A stretch of DNA of 64,000 nt from Sphingomonas asaccharolytica NBRC 15499 (GTDB lineage Bacteria; Pseudomonadota; Alphaproteobacteria; Sphingomonadales; Sphingomonadaceae): the NCBI RefSeq assembly GCF_001598355.1, contig NZ_BCYU01000004.1, positions 40,591-104,590 of the forward strand, given 5' to 3'. The translations under genes were made by a program, and so were the position numbers. This document shows, one piece after another, positions 55,768 to 64,000 of the stretch (positions are counted from its first letter, which is position 1; every line of letters starts with the position of its first letter). A model generated the notes under the pieces. The model saw only the letters and a program-made list of their open reading frames with translations. It had not been told where the DNA came from and did no database searches.

Positions 55768-56474
55768 CGATCCGGATCGGCACCGCCGGCTGGTCGATCC
55801 CGCGTGTCGCGGCGGATGCCTTTCCCGCGGACGGAAGTCAGCTCGCACGCTACGCCGCTATGCTCAACGCGGTCGAGATCAATTCGAGCTTCTATCGTCC
55901 GCACCGGCGCGTGACCTATGAACGCTGGGCGGCGAGCGTGCCCGACGGTTTCGCTTTCGCGGTGAAGCTGCCCAAGGCGGTCACGCACGAGGCGCGGCTT
56001 GTTGGCGTCGCGGCGCTGTCGGACAGATTTCTCGAAGAGACCGACGGATTGGGAGCGAAACGCGGCCCGATCCTGATCCAGTTACCGCCCAGCCTCGCCT
56101 TCGACGCTTCGATCGCAGGGGATTTCTTCGCGTTGCTGCGCGATCGCACGGCGAACGATCTGGTGTGCGAGCCGCGCCACCAAAGCTGGTTCACGGCAGA
56201 GGCGAATACCCTGCTCGTCCGATATCGTGTGGTGCGTGTCGCCGCCAATCCCGCGCCGGTTGCGGGGGCAGGGGAGCCCGGCGGCTGGGCGCGGTTGCGG
56301 TATACCCGGCTGCACGGATCGCCAGAAATGTATCGCTCGGCTTATGACGCGAAGATGGTCGCGCGGCATGCGCAGGCGGCGACTGACGCCGGTGTGGAGA
56401 GCTGGACGATCTTCGACAATACGATGACCGGCGCGGCGATGTTGAACGCACTGGAGATGCGTGGGCTGGTTTAG
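55764..56474 (+). CDS. DUF72-family protein, probable CTG start
   Basis: Homologous coding begins TIRIGTAGWSIPR right after the csaA stop, and the conserved strand is lost if the ATG at 55860 is used. No ATG, GTG or TTG is available upstream in this frame near the start. CTG at 55764 overlaps the csaA stop (CTGA) as ATGA overlaps do elsewhere in this window and is the best start, giving 236 residues. Later family segments are NAVEINSSFYRPHR, FAVKLPKAVTH, ILIQLPPSLAFD and SWTIFDNTMTGAAMLNAL. DUF72 proteins have a TIM-barrel-like fold and no established reaction. Confidence 0.82.
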   Translation: MTIRIGTAGWSIPRVAADAFPADGSQLARYAAMLNAVEINSSFYRPHRRVTYERWAASVPDGFAFAVKLPKAVTHEARLVGVAALSDRFLEETDGLGAKRGPILIQLPPSLAFDASIAGDFFALLRDRTANDLVCEPRHQSWFTAEANTLLVRYRVVRVAANPAPVAGAGEPGGWARLRYTRLHGSPEMYRSAYDAKMVARHAQAATDAGVESWTIFDNTMTGAAMLNALEMRGLV

Positions 56475-56480
56475 CCATCA

Positions 56481-56663
56481 CTCCTCTCCCCTTGTGGGAG
56501 AGGATAGCGAAGCTTGCGAGCTTGCTCGCTAGCGTAGCTTGGTGAGGGGAAGCGGAGCGAAGCTCCGCGCGATCGCTGCGCGACCGCTTCCCCTCACCCA
56601 ACTTCGACTAGGGGCCTGACGGCCCCAAGTCTTCGTATCCCTCTCCCACAAGGGGAGAGGGTT
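56481..56663. repeat. Nested palindromic REP-like element
   Basis: About 180 bases between the convergent DUF72 and pepN genes. The outer arms (CCTCTCCCCTTGTGGGAGAGG from 56483, split here as CCTCTCCCC-TTGTGGGAGAGG, and its reverse complement ending near 56660) pair over about 24 bases. An inner pair GGTGAGGGGAAGCGG / CCGCTTCCCCTCACC pairs over 15 bases. The transcript would fold into a long stem from either side and may act as a two-way terminator. Confidence 0.75.
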
Positions 56664-56672
56664 TATTTGGCG

Positions 56673-59273
56673 CTACCCCTCCAAACTCTTCGACGCCTGC
56701 TCGAACAGATCCTTCGACAGGCCGGGCGTCGCGAGAATGCGCTCGAGTTCCGCCTTCATCAGCGCCGCCCGCGTCTCGTCGAACCGCCGCCAGCGGCCGA
56801 GCGGCGGCAGCAGTTTCGCGGCCGTTTGCGGATTGAGCCGGTCGAGCGCGATCAGATTGTCCGCCAGGAAGCGATAGCCCGCGCCGCCAGCGGCGTGGAA
56901 CGCGCGCTGGTTGACGCTGAACGCCCCGACCAGCGATCGGGCGCGGTTGGGATTTGCGAGCGTGAAGTCGGGGTGCCGCGCGAGGTCATCGACCGTCGCC
57001 GGCGTATCGTCGCGCGACGACAGCGCCTGGGTCTGGAACCATTTGTCGAGCACCAGCGCGTCGGTCGAATAGCGATTGTAGAAGATGTCGAGCGCAGCGA
57101 TCCGTTTGTCCGACGTGCCGTTCGCCAGCGCCGTCAGCGCGCCCTGGCGGTCGGTCATGTTATCCGCCGTCTCGAACTGCGCGAACGCAAGATCGGCGGC
57201 ATCGTCGGCACCCGAGGCAGCGATATAGCCGAGCGCGACGGTGCGCATCCGGCGGTCGGCCTTGGCCGCCGGCGAATAGACGAACGGCGCGCCGGTCGAG
57301 CTATTGGCATAGGCTTGACGCCACAGCGCCGCGAGCGTCTTGCCGAGGTCGCGGCGCAGCGCCTCGCGGGCGCGGAACACCGCCTCGGGATCGACCCGGT
57401 CGAGCTGATCGCCGATGAAGCTGTCCGACGGTAGCAGTACGGCTTCGGCGACAAAGGCGTGATCGAGCGCTCCATCCTCCAGCGTGCGGCGCACCGCCTC
57501 GATCACCGGGCCGTGATCGGCGCGGCCGAGCTGGGTCGCGGTCACCAGCGTATCGAGCATCAGCTGTTGCATCGCTTCGTAACGCGCGAACGGATCGTCG
57601 TCATGCGCCGAGAGAAAAGCGAGATCCTGCGCCGAGCGGTCGCTTTCGATGATGACGGGCGCGGAAAAGCCGCGGTTGATCGACAGCACCGGCGCCTCGC
57701 TCACCCCCTCGAACACCATCTCGCTGCTCGGCTGGTCGAGCAGATGGAGCTGCTCCTCGCCCAGCGCCGCACCGCTCGCGCTGCCGAACAGCTTGAGCTT
57801 GAGCGGCAAGACCATGGGCTCTTTGACAGATTGGCCGGGCGTCGGCGGCGTGCGCTGCGCGAGGCGCAAGGTTGCGCGGCCGGACTCTGCATCGTGATCG
57901 AGCGCCGCGGAGACGCGCGGCGTCCCGGCCTGCGAATACCACAGACGGAACTGGGTCAGGTCGATCTCGCCGCCTTCTTCCATGCAGCGGACGAAATCCT
58001 CGCAGGTCGCGGCGGTCCCATCGAAACGGTCGAAATAGAGGTCGGTAGCACGGCGGAAGCGATCCTTGCCTAGGATCGTCGCCATCATCCGGATCAGCTC
58101 GGCGCCCTTGTTGTAGATCGTCGCGGTGTAGAAGTTGGAGATTTCGATATAGCTTTCGGGCCGTACCGGATGTGCCAGCGGGCCGTTATCCTCGGGGAAC
58201 TGGCTGGCGCGCAGGCCGCGCACATCTTCGATCCTTTTGACCGCCGCCGATCCCTGATCGGCCGAGAAGCTCTGGTCGCGGAAGACGGTGAAGCCTTCCT
58301 TCAGGCTGAGCTGGAACCAGTCGCGGCAGGTCACGCGATTGCCCGACCAATTGTGGAAATATTCGTGCGCCACAACCGCGGCGATCGCGTCGTAATCGTA
58401 ATCGGTTGCGGTGTCGGGATCGGCCAGGATGTAGCGGCTGTTGAAGATGTTCAGCCCTTTATTCTCCATCGCGCCGAAATTGAAATCGTCGACCGCGACA
58501 ATGTTGAACACGTCGAGATCATATTCGCGGCCATAGACTTTCTCGTCCCACGCCATCGCCAGTTGCAGCGCGTCGAGCGCATGCTCGGTCTTGGCCAGAT
58601 CGCGTTCGCGCACCCAGATGCCGAGCTCTACCTTGCGCCCCGACATGGTGGTGAAGGTCGCGCGATTAGCGGCAAGGTTGCCCGCGACCATCGCGAACAG
58701 ATAGCTCGGCTTGGGATAAGGATCGCGCCATTCGGCCCAATGGCGGCCGTCATCGAGATCGCCCGACGCGATCGGGTCGCCATTGGCGAGCAGGATCGGG
58801 AAGCGCTTCTTGTCCGCCGTCATCCTGACCGAATAGCGCGCGAGCACGTCGGGTCGATCGGGGAAGAAGGTGATGCGGCGAAACCCTTCCGCCTCGCATT
58901 GCGTGCACAGATTGCCGCCGGACGCGTAGAGTCCCATCAATTGAGTATTGCGGTCGGGATGGACTTCGACCTCGGTCTCGATGCGGTGCTTGCCGGCGGG
59001 AAGGTCGATGACCAGGTCCGACCCCTCCATCCGCCAGTCATTGTGCAGATTGCCGTCGACGCTGACCGATAGCGGCACTTGGCCGTCGCCGTCGAGCCGG
59101 AGCGGGCGATCGTGATCGCCGTTGCGCGTCACGTCGAGCGCCGCCTTGATTCGCGTCGTTGCCGGATCGAGATCGAAATCGAGCGCGATATCCGGGACCA
59201 GCCAATCGGGCGCGCTGTAATCCTCGCGGCGTGTGACAATCGGGTCGGCTAGGGCGGATTGAACGTCGATCAT
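56673..59273 (-). CDS. pepN: Aminopeptidase N PepN (M1 family)
   Basis: The 866-residue protein is a full-length PepN. The substrate-binding GAMEN motif is at 267-271 and the zinc motif HEYFH at 303-307 with the third ligand Glu326. Further family marks are NWSGNRVTCRDWFQLSLKEGFTVFRDQ (cited for LKEGFTVFRDQ). It removes N-terminal residues from peptides in the cytoplasm. The ATG at 59273 is 108 bases from the divergent M28 peptidase start. Confidence 0.97.
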   Translation of the reverse strand: MIDVQSALADPIVTRREDYSAPDWLVPDIALDFDLDPATTRIKAALDVTRNGDHDRPLRLDGDGQVPLSVSVDGNLHNDWRMEGSDLVIDLPAGKHRIETEVEVHPDRNTQLMGLYASGGNLCTQCEAEGFRRITFFPDRPDVLARYSVRMTADKKRFPILLANGDPIASGDLDDGRHWAEWRDPYPKPSYLFAMVAGNLAANRATFTTMSGRKVELGIWVRERDLAKTEHALDALQLAMAWDEKVYGREYDLDVFNIVAVDDFNFGAMENKGLNIFNSRYILADPDTATDYDYDAIAAVVAHEYFHNWSGNRVTCRDWFQLSLKEGFTVFRDQSFSADQGSAAVKRIEDVRGLRASQFPEDNGPLAHPVRPESYIEISNFYTATIYNKGAELIRMMATILGKDRFRRATDLYFDRFDGTAATCEDFVRCMEEGGEIDLTQFRLWYSQAGTPRVSAALDHDAESGRATLRLAQRTPPTPGQSVKEPMVLPLKLKLFGSASGAALGEEQLHLLDQPSSEMVFEGVSEAPVLSINRGFSAPVIIESDRSAQDLAFLSAHDDDPFARYEAMQQLMLDTLVTATQLGRADHGPVIEAVRRTLEDGALDHAFVAEAVLLPSDSFIGDQLDRVDPEAVFRAREALRRDLGKTLAALWRQAYANSSTGAPFVYSPAAKADRRMRTVALGYIAASGADDAADLAFAQFETADNMTDRQGALTALANGTSDKRIAALDIFYNRYSTDALVLDKWFQTQALSSRDDTPATVDDLARHPDFTLANPNRARSLVGAFSVNQRAFHAAGGAGYRFLADNLIALDRLNPQTAAKLLPPLGRWRRFDETRAALMKAELERILATPGLSKDLFEQASKSLEG

Positions 59274-59381
59274 GTGTTTTCGTGCGGTCCTGCTTCATGG
59301 CTGTATCATTCGCACCGGATGCGATTGCCAACCGTTCTCCGCGTGCTACGCGCCACAACAGAGACAGCCAAGAGGAAAGCC

Positions 59382-61073
59382 ATGTTGAGACTGATCGGCG
59401 CGGCCGCATTGACGCTCGTCGCCGGCACCGCGCTTGCGCAGACTGGCAAGGCACCCTCGGCGCCGTCCGCCTCTCAAAAGGAAAGCCCGCGCTCGATCAA
59501 CGAGCGGGTCAATGCGCCGCTTCCTGCCGATCAGGCCGCGATGAAAGCCCATGTCATGTTCCTCGCGTCCGATGCGATGCGCGGGCGGGAGGCGGGCAGC
59601 CCGGAATTCGACATTGCCGCGCAATATGTCGCGGCGCAATTCTATGCCGCCGGGTTGCGGCCGGGAGGCGATGATGGCGGCTACCTGCAGAAAGTGCCGC
59701 TGATCGGCGTCAAGCTCGCCGACAAGGGCAATTTCGTCTGGACGCCGCCTGGCGGGCAACCACAGACACTCGTCTTCGGGCAGGATTTCGCGCCCTCGTC
59801 CAACCCCGCCAAGCCGGAAACCAGCCTGCATGCGTCAATCGTCTTCGTTGGCTATGGTATCGTCGCGCCCGATTACCAACGCGACGATTATCGCGGCGCC
59901 GACGTGAAGGGAAAGATCGTCGCCTTCGTCGCCGGCGCGCCGAGCAGATATGAGGGCGAAGAAAGAGCCTTCTTCTCGAGCCCGGCGACCAAGGCGCGTA
60001 TCGCCGCCGAGCATGGTGCGATCGGCGCGGTTCAGATCCAAAGCCCGCGTGGCGCGCGCGGCAATTTTCCGGTCGCGGCACTGGCACGGACCTGGGATCG
60101 TGAGCGGGTGACCTGGTCGAACGGCAAGGCCACCGGCGGGGCGGACGGCGTGCCGATGCTGGGAACGCTGTCGCCGGGGATCGCGGCGAAGATGTTCGCC
60201 GGCGCCAGGATCGGCTGGGATCAGATAGGCAAGGCAGCGGATAGTGATGACGCTGCGTTCAAGCCGGTCGCGCTCAACGGCATTTTGTCGGTCGCGATCA
60301 GGACCGAGACGCGGCCGATGCCGTCGTCGAACGTGATCGGCCTCCTCCCGGGGAGCGACCCCAAGCTGAAAGATGACGTCGTCATCCTGTCGGCGCATCT
60401 CGATCATATCGGCGTCGGTGCCCCGGACAAGACCGGCGACACGATCAACAACGGTGCCGAGGACAATGCCATCGGCATCGCCAGCCTGATCGAGGAGGCG
60501 AAGCGGTTCGTCTCGTCGGGCAAGCCGCCGCGGCGAACGATCATGTTCCTGGCGGTGACTGCCGAGGAAAAGGGGCTGATCGGCTCCGACTATTTCGCCA
60601 ACAATCCGACCGTGCCGCTCAAGTCGATCGTCGCGGACGTCAATCTCGACATGCCACTGATCACCTATCCGTTCGAGGACATGGTGGTGTTCGGGGCGCA
60701 GCGCTCGACGCTGGGCCCGATCGTCGAGCGCGCGGCGGGATCGGTCGGCGTGTCGATGTCGCCCGACCCGATGCCGGAGCAAGGCATTTTCGTGCGCTCC
60801 GACCATTTCCGCTTCGTGCAAAAAGGCATTCCCTCGGTCTTCCTGTGGCCGGGCGAGAAGGGCGCGGGCAAGGCGGCCTGGGACGACTTCATGGCCAATC
60901 ATTATCACCAACCGTCGGACGACCTCTCGCAGCTGCTCGACTGGGCGCAAGGGGTGCGCTTCGTGACGGTCAATTACACGATCGCGCGCGAAATCGCCGA
61001 TAACGACGAGCGGCCGCGCTGGAACAAGGGCGACTATTTCGGGACGTATTTCGGCGGTTACGGTGCGAAATAA
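59382..61073 (+). CDS. Secreted M28-family metallopeptidase with PA domain
   Basis: The ATG at 59382 has an ideal AGAGGAAA upstream and starts a signal peptide (MLRLIGAAALTLVAGTALAQ); earlier starts are not supported. The 563-residue protein has a PA-type insert (about 150-320) inside an M28 fold. The zinc ligands can be seen in HLDHIGVG, AEDNAIGIASLIE, TAEEKGLIGSDYF and DMPLITY, with a final His in NHYHQPSDD. It probably acts as an aminopeptidase in the periplasm or outside the cell. The stop overlaps the next gene by 11 bases. Confidence 0.9.
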   Translation: MLRLIGAAALTLVAGTALAQTGKAPSAPSASQKESPRSINERVNAPLPADQAAMKAHVMFLASDAMRGREAGSPEFDIAAQYVAAQFYAAGLRPGGDDGGYLQKVPLIGVKLADKGNFVWTPPGGQPQTLVFGQDFAPSSNPAKPETSLHASIVFVGYGIVAPDYQRDDYRGADVKGKIVAFVAGAPSRYEGEERAFFSSPATKARIAAEHGAIGAVQIQSPRGARGNFPVAALARTWDRERVTWSNGKATGGADGVPMLGTLSPGIAAKMFAGARIGWDQIGKAADSDDAAFKPVALNGILSVAIRTETRPMPSSNVIGLLPGSDPKLKDDVVILSAHLDHIGVGAPDKTGDTINNGAEDNAIGIASLIEEAKRFVSSGKPPRRTIMFLAVTAEEKGLIGSDYFANNPTVPLKSIVADVNLDMPLITYPFEDMVVFGAQRSTLGPIVERAAGSVGVSMSPDPMPEQGIFVRSDHFRFVQKGIPSVFLWPGEKGAGKAAWDDFMANHYHQPSDDLSQLLDWAQGVRFVTVNYTIAREIADNDERPRWNKGDYFGTYFGGYGAK

Positions 61074-61824
61074 CCTCCTGATCTTCGGGCTGGGCTATGC
61101 GGCGACCGTCATCGCCGCCGGTTTGGACGGGTGGGAGATTGCCGCGACCGGCAGCGCCGGCAGTCTCGATTTCGACGATCGTGAGGGGGTGATATCGGCG
61201 ATCGATCGCGCGACACATATCCTGTCCTCGGTGCCGCCCGACGAGGTCGATCCCGTCCTCGCGCGCTACGGCGCGGCGCTGGCGGATGGCGGCAAGTGGC
61301 TCGGCTATCTCTCCTCGACCGGCGTCTATGGCGATGCCGGAGGGGCCTGGGTCGACGAAGGCGCGCCGATCGTGGGGCGGCGACAAGCGCGTAACCGCGC
61401 CGACGCCGATTGGCTGTCGCTTGGCGCGCGTGTCTTCCGCCTGCCTGGGATCTACGGCCCCGGCCGTTCACCGCTCGATCGCGTGCGCAGCGGACGGGCG
61501 CACCGGACCGGGATCGCTGGGCAAGTGTTCAGCCGCATCCATGTCGACGATCTCGCCGCCGGCGTGATCGCGGGGTTCGACGCACCGCCTGGTGCCTATA
61601 ATCTGTCCGACGACATGCCGGAGAGCCAGGACGCGGTGATCGAGTTCGCCGCGAATTTGCTCGGCATCGATCCGCCAGCGGTCGTCCCGCTCGACGCGCT
61701 AACGCCCGAAGCGCGCGCTTTCCACGCCGAGAACCGGCGGGTATCGAACCTGAAAGCGAAGCGCGTGCTGGGCTGGCGGCCGGTCTATGCCGACTATCGG
61801 TTGGGCCTGCGCGCTCTGGTTTAG
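61063..61824 (+). CDS. YeeZ-like NAD(P)-binding SDR protein
   Basis: The 253-residue protein starts at GTG 61063, inside the end of the M28 gene. The N-terminal strand LLIFGLGYAATVIAAGL carries the GxGYxA-type loop of the YeeZ/ActC-type atypical SDRs. LSSTGVYGDAGGAWVDE, RLPGIYGPGRSPLDRVRSG and IHVDDLAAGVIAG are typical. No clear YxxxK is present. The reaction is not known. Its stop overlaps that of the convergent EamA gene by four bases. Confidence 0.85.
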   Translation: MRNNLLIFGLGYAATVIAAGLDGWEIAATGSAGSLDFDDREGVISAIDRATHILSSVPPDEVDPVLARYGAALADGGKWLGYLSSTGVYGDAGGAWVDEGAPIVGRRQARNRADADWLSLGARVFRLPGIYGPGRSPLDRVRSGRAHRTGIAGQVFSRIHVDDLAAGVIAGFDAPPGAYNLSDDMPESQDAVIEFAANLLGIDPPAVVPLDALTPEARAFHAENRRVSNLKAKRVLGWRPVYADYRLGLRALV

Positions 61825-62744
61825 CGATTGGGCCTTCTGGCCCTGAGGGCGATCACCAGCCCGAATGCGGCCAGCGCCGCGCCGCCGATCGCCAGGCCGG
61901 ACCAGCGATAGCCCTCGAACAGGGTCGACAGCATCATCGCGATCACCGGCACGATCACGCTCGAATAGGCCGCCTTGGCCGGGCCGATCGCGCGAATCAC
62001 CCCGAAATAGAGCGGGAAAGCGAGCGCCGAGGCAAAGACGCCGAGATAGAGCGTGCCGACCCAATAGATAGCGCGATGCTCGATCACCGGGGCGCCGGTG
62101 GTTGCATAAGCGAATATCGCGTCGATCGCCGCGCCCGCGAGCATCGCAATCGCGACGGTGGTGCCCATCGGATAGCGCGCCGCGGTCGGCGTCGCCTGCA
62201 TGACGTTGGCGGTCGAGGCACAGAGGATCGCGCACAAAGTGAACCCTATGCCGGCCAGCACCTGGCCAGGCCCATGCGGATCGACTCGCGCTTCGCGCAC
62301 GAACAGCAGGATGACGCCGGCCATCGCGATCGCCGATCCGACCATCAACTGGCGGCCGAGCTTCTGGCCGAGGAAGACGCGGCCGAACAGCGCATTAGGA
62401 ATCAGCAGCATCGCGAACACGACCGACACCAGGCCCGAGGTGACATGTTGTTCGGCGCGATAGACGAAATTGAAATTGCCGCAGAACTGGAAGAGCCCGA
62501 GCAATATCGCGAAGCCGTATCCACGCGCCCCCAGTCGCCAGCTCTCGCGCTTCCACAGCGCCCAGCCGACCATGCAGATGCCGGCGATCAGGAAGCGATA
62601 GGTCACCGACCAGCTCGGCGGCACCACGCCCAATTGACCGCGGATCACCAGCCAGGTCGATCCCCAGATCAGGGTGACGATGCCGAACGGCACCAGCACG
62701 CTGAGCGTGGTCGAGCGGGGCTTGGCTTGGGGCGGCTGGAGCAC
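61821..62744 (-). CDS. EamA/DMT-family transporter
   Basis: The 307-residue protein has ten hydrophobic segments in two EamA repeats. Key marks are IWGSTWLVIRGQLG near the N-terminus, PSWSVTYRFLIAG and SALAFPLYFGVIRAIGPAKAAYSSVIVPVIAM (cited for FGVIRAIGPAKAA). It is an inner-membrane exporter of metabolites or amino acids; the substrate is not known. It is convergent with the YeeZ-like gene, and their stop codons overlap. Confidence 0.92.
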   Translation of the reverse strand: MLQPPQAKPRSTTLSVLVPFGIVTLIWGSTWLVIRGQLGVVPPSWSVTYRFLIAGICMVGWALWKRESWRLGARGYGFAILLGLFQFCGNFNFVYRAEQHVTSGLVSVVFAMLLIPNALFGRVFLGQKLGRQLMVGSAIAMAGVILLFVREARVDPHGPGQVLAGIGFTLCAILCASTANVMQATPTAARYPMGTTVAIAMLAGAAIDAIFAYATTGAPVIEHRAIYWVGTLYLGVFASALAFPLYFGVIRAIGPAKAAYSSVIVPVIAMMLSTLFEGYRWSGLAIGGAALAAFGLVIALRARRPNR

Positions 62745-62832
62745 GATTCCGCTCTACCGCGGTGCGTGGGCGCAACAACCCGGCTTCTGCTTGTACGGTG
62801 ACAAGGTGAACCTATGGACGACCGCTTTTTAG

Positions 62833-62856
62833 CCCTCTCCCGCAAGCGGGAGAGGG
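62833..62856. repeat. REP-like palindrome, copy 2
   Basis: CCCTCTCCCGC (62833-62843) and GCGGGAGAGGG (62846-62856) form a perfect 11-base stem with an AA loop, directly after the ltaE stop. The same stem with a TA loop is at 63920-63943. No U-run follows, so intrinsic termination is not clear. Confidence 0.8.
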
Positions 62857-62859
62857 AAT

Positions 62860-63876
62860 TTATCCAAGCGCCGCAATCGCATCCGCCAGCGGCCGGATCG
62901 CGTCCTCGGCCTGGTCCCAGCAGGTGACCAGCCGTACCTCGCCCGGCGCCCAATCGTAGAAGTCGAAGCCCAAGGCACGTAAACTCGCCGCTTCCGCCGG
63001 CGTCGCGCGCAGGAATACCTCGTTCGCCTCGACCGGATAGACCAGCCGGTCGCCCGCCGCGCGCGCCAACAGCGCCGCGCCGGCATTGGCGGCACGAGCA
63101 TTCCTGAGCCACACGTCATTGTCGAGCATTGCCAGGATCTGCGCCGCCAGATAGCGCCCCTTCGATGCGAGCAACCCCGCGCGCTTGCGGCGATAATGGC
63201 TGGCCGCGGCCAGTTCGGGCTTGAAGAGCACTAACGCGTCGGCGGTCATCCCGCCATTCTTGATGAAGCCGAAGCTCAGCGCATCGACTCCGGCGCGCCA
63301 GGTTAGATCGGCGAGATCGGCGCCCGCATGCACCACCGCATTGGCGAAGCGCGCGCCGTCCATGTGGAAGCCGAGCCCGCGCGCCTTGGCCAGGTCGCCC
63401 AGCGCCGCGACCTCGTCGGGCGCGTAGCTCAGGCCATATTCGGTCGCGTTGGTGATCGACAGCGCATGCGCCTGGACCTGATGCACGTCGTTGCGGATGC
63501 CGGCGAGCACGCCCGCCACCGCATCCGGGGTCACTTTCGCGCCCGGCCCCTCGGCGAGCAGCAATTTGGCGCCGTGGAGGTAGAAGCCCGGCGCTCCCGC
63601 TTCGTCATTGTTGATGTGCGCCTCACGGTGGCAGATCACCGCGCCGTGCGGCTGGCACAGCGCCGCCAGTGCCAGGCAATTGGCCGACGTGCCCGATGGT
63701 GTCCACAGCACCTCGACTTGGGTGCCGAACAGGTCGGAAAAGCGCCCGTTGAGCTGTTTCGACCAGCGGTCGCCGTCATAGGCGGTGTCGAGGATATTGG
63801 CGGCAGTGATCGCATCGATCACCGCGGGGCAGGCCGGGGCGGCGTTGTCGGAGAAGAAGCGCATGGCACGCTTCAT
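62860..63876 (-). CDS. ltaE: Threonine aldolase family protein (PLP-dependent)
   Basis: The 338-residue protein is a fold-type I PLP enzyme of the threonine aldolase/beta-eliminating lyase family. Visible features are FFSDNAAPACPAVIDAI, PSGTSANCLALAAL, HINNDEAGAPGF, FHMDGARFANAVV with the PLP-contacting Asp, and FGFIKNGGMTADALV with the likely PLP lysine. Starts at 63876 or 63864 are both possible. It should split L-threonine or allo-threonine to glycine and acetaldehyde; substrate range is not determined. Two palindromic repeats flank it. Confidence 0.88.
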   Translation of the reverse strand: MKRAMRFFSDNAAPACPAVIDAITAANILDTAYDGDRWSKQLNGRFSDLFGTQVEVLWTPSGTSANCLALAALCQPHGAVICHREAHINNDEAGAPGFYLHGAKLLLAEGPGAKVTPDAVAGVLAGIRNDVHQVQAHALSITNATEYGLSYAPDEVAALGDLAKARGLGFHMDGARFANAVVHAGADLADLTWRAGVDALSFGFIKNGGMTADALVLFKPELAAASHYRRKRAGLLASKGRYLAAQILAMLDNDVWLRNARAANAGAALLARAAGDRLVYPVEANEVFLRATPAEAASLRALGFDFYDWAPGEVRLVTCWDQAEDAIRPLADAIAALG

Positions 63877-63919
63877 CTTTCATGCCGGGGCGGTAGGGAA
63901 GGGGGGAAATACTTCTTAG

Positions 63920-63943
63920 CCCTCTCCCGCTAGCGGGAGAGGG
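63920..63943. repeat. REP-like palindrome, copy 3
   Basis: CCCTCTCCCGC and GCGGGAGAGGG form the same 11-base stem as the copy at 62833, with a TA loop. The tail TTTGGGTGAGGGTC also resembles the inner arm of the element at 56481. Confidence 0.8.
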
Positions 63944-63955
63944 TTTGGGTGAGGG

Positions 63956-64000
63956 TCTTCTTTCTTCTTTTTCGTCGGGCTGGTCGAAGAAGAAAGAAGA
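63956..64000. repeat. Polypyrimidine/polypurine inverted repeat at the right edge
   Basis: TCTTCTTTCTTCTT (63956-63969) pairs with the polypurine AAGAAGAAAGAAGA at the right edge, after a loop of about 15 bases. The repeat may continue past the window. It could be a terminator or a simple-sequence artefact. Confidence 0.45.

Overview
The window looks like a chromosomal segment of a high-GC alphaproteobacterium, most likely a sphingomonad (Sphingomonas or a close relative). That placement is inference from gene content and coding style: a gltD/gltB pair, an NDUFA9-type protein next to uppP, PaoABC, and an ABC-type capsule locus with large multi-domain glycosyltransferases. No rRNA gene is present to confirm it.

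1-9.3 kb is the capsule export block. It holds an LTA-synthase-like sulfatase-fold membrane enzyme (cut by the left edge), kpsS, rmlA, and a plus-strand run of polysaccharide-export lipoprotein, kpsE, kpsM, kpsT and a TPR-GT2 glycosyltransferase whose last four genes overlap. 9.4-13.9 kb is an accessory patch: a beta-propeller lipoprotein, a decayed IS5-type remnant, and two visibly AT-richer genes (a secreted protein of unknown function and a methyltransferase).

13.9-33.9 kb is the sugar and glycosyltransferase block, mostly on the minus strand. It contains two paralogous two-domain glycosyltransferases, a three-domain GT2-GT2-GT4 enzyme, rmlB and rmlC, two NAD-dependent sugar enzymes that may lead to 6-deoxy-L-talose, and a GDP-D-glycero-alpha-D-manno-heptose pathway (gmhA, hddA, and a fused hddC-gmhB gene, plus an SDR). 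An intact IS481-family element sits in a CTAG site between gmhA and a methyltransferase. On the opposite strand is the most unusual locus: a methyltransferase joined to a long coiled coil built from 63-residue units, followed in the same frame by a second gene that duplicates its C-terminal coiled coil. This architecture recalls chain-terminating 'molecular ruler' methyltransferases such as WbdD.

33.9-45 kb is metabolic: a LysR regulator and MFS exporter, the periplasmic molybdenum aldehyde oxidoreductase paoABC, an NHL-propeller/M23-like fusion, and a divergent aldo/keto reductase-LysR pair. 45-64 kb is housekeeping: tRNA-Leu(CAG), an NDUFA9-like protein, uppP, gltD-DUF2059-gltB, a small secreted protein, GST, csaA, DUF72, pepN, an M28 peptidase, an SDR, an EamA transporter and a threonine aldolase. 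Three palindromic REP-like sequences lie in the intergenic gaps of this last part.

Taken together, the rml, SDR and heptose genes would supply activated sugars, the large glycosyltransferases would build the repeat unit, KpsS would make the Kdo-type lipid linker, and KpsMTE with the outer-membrane lipoprotein would export the polymer. No kpsC, rmlD or kdsA/kdsB was seen in the window, so these would have to lie elsewhere.
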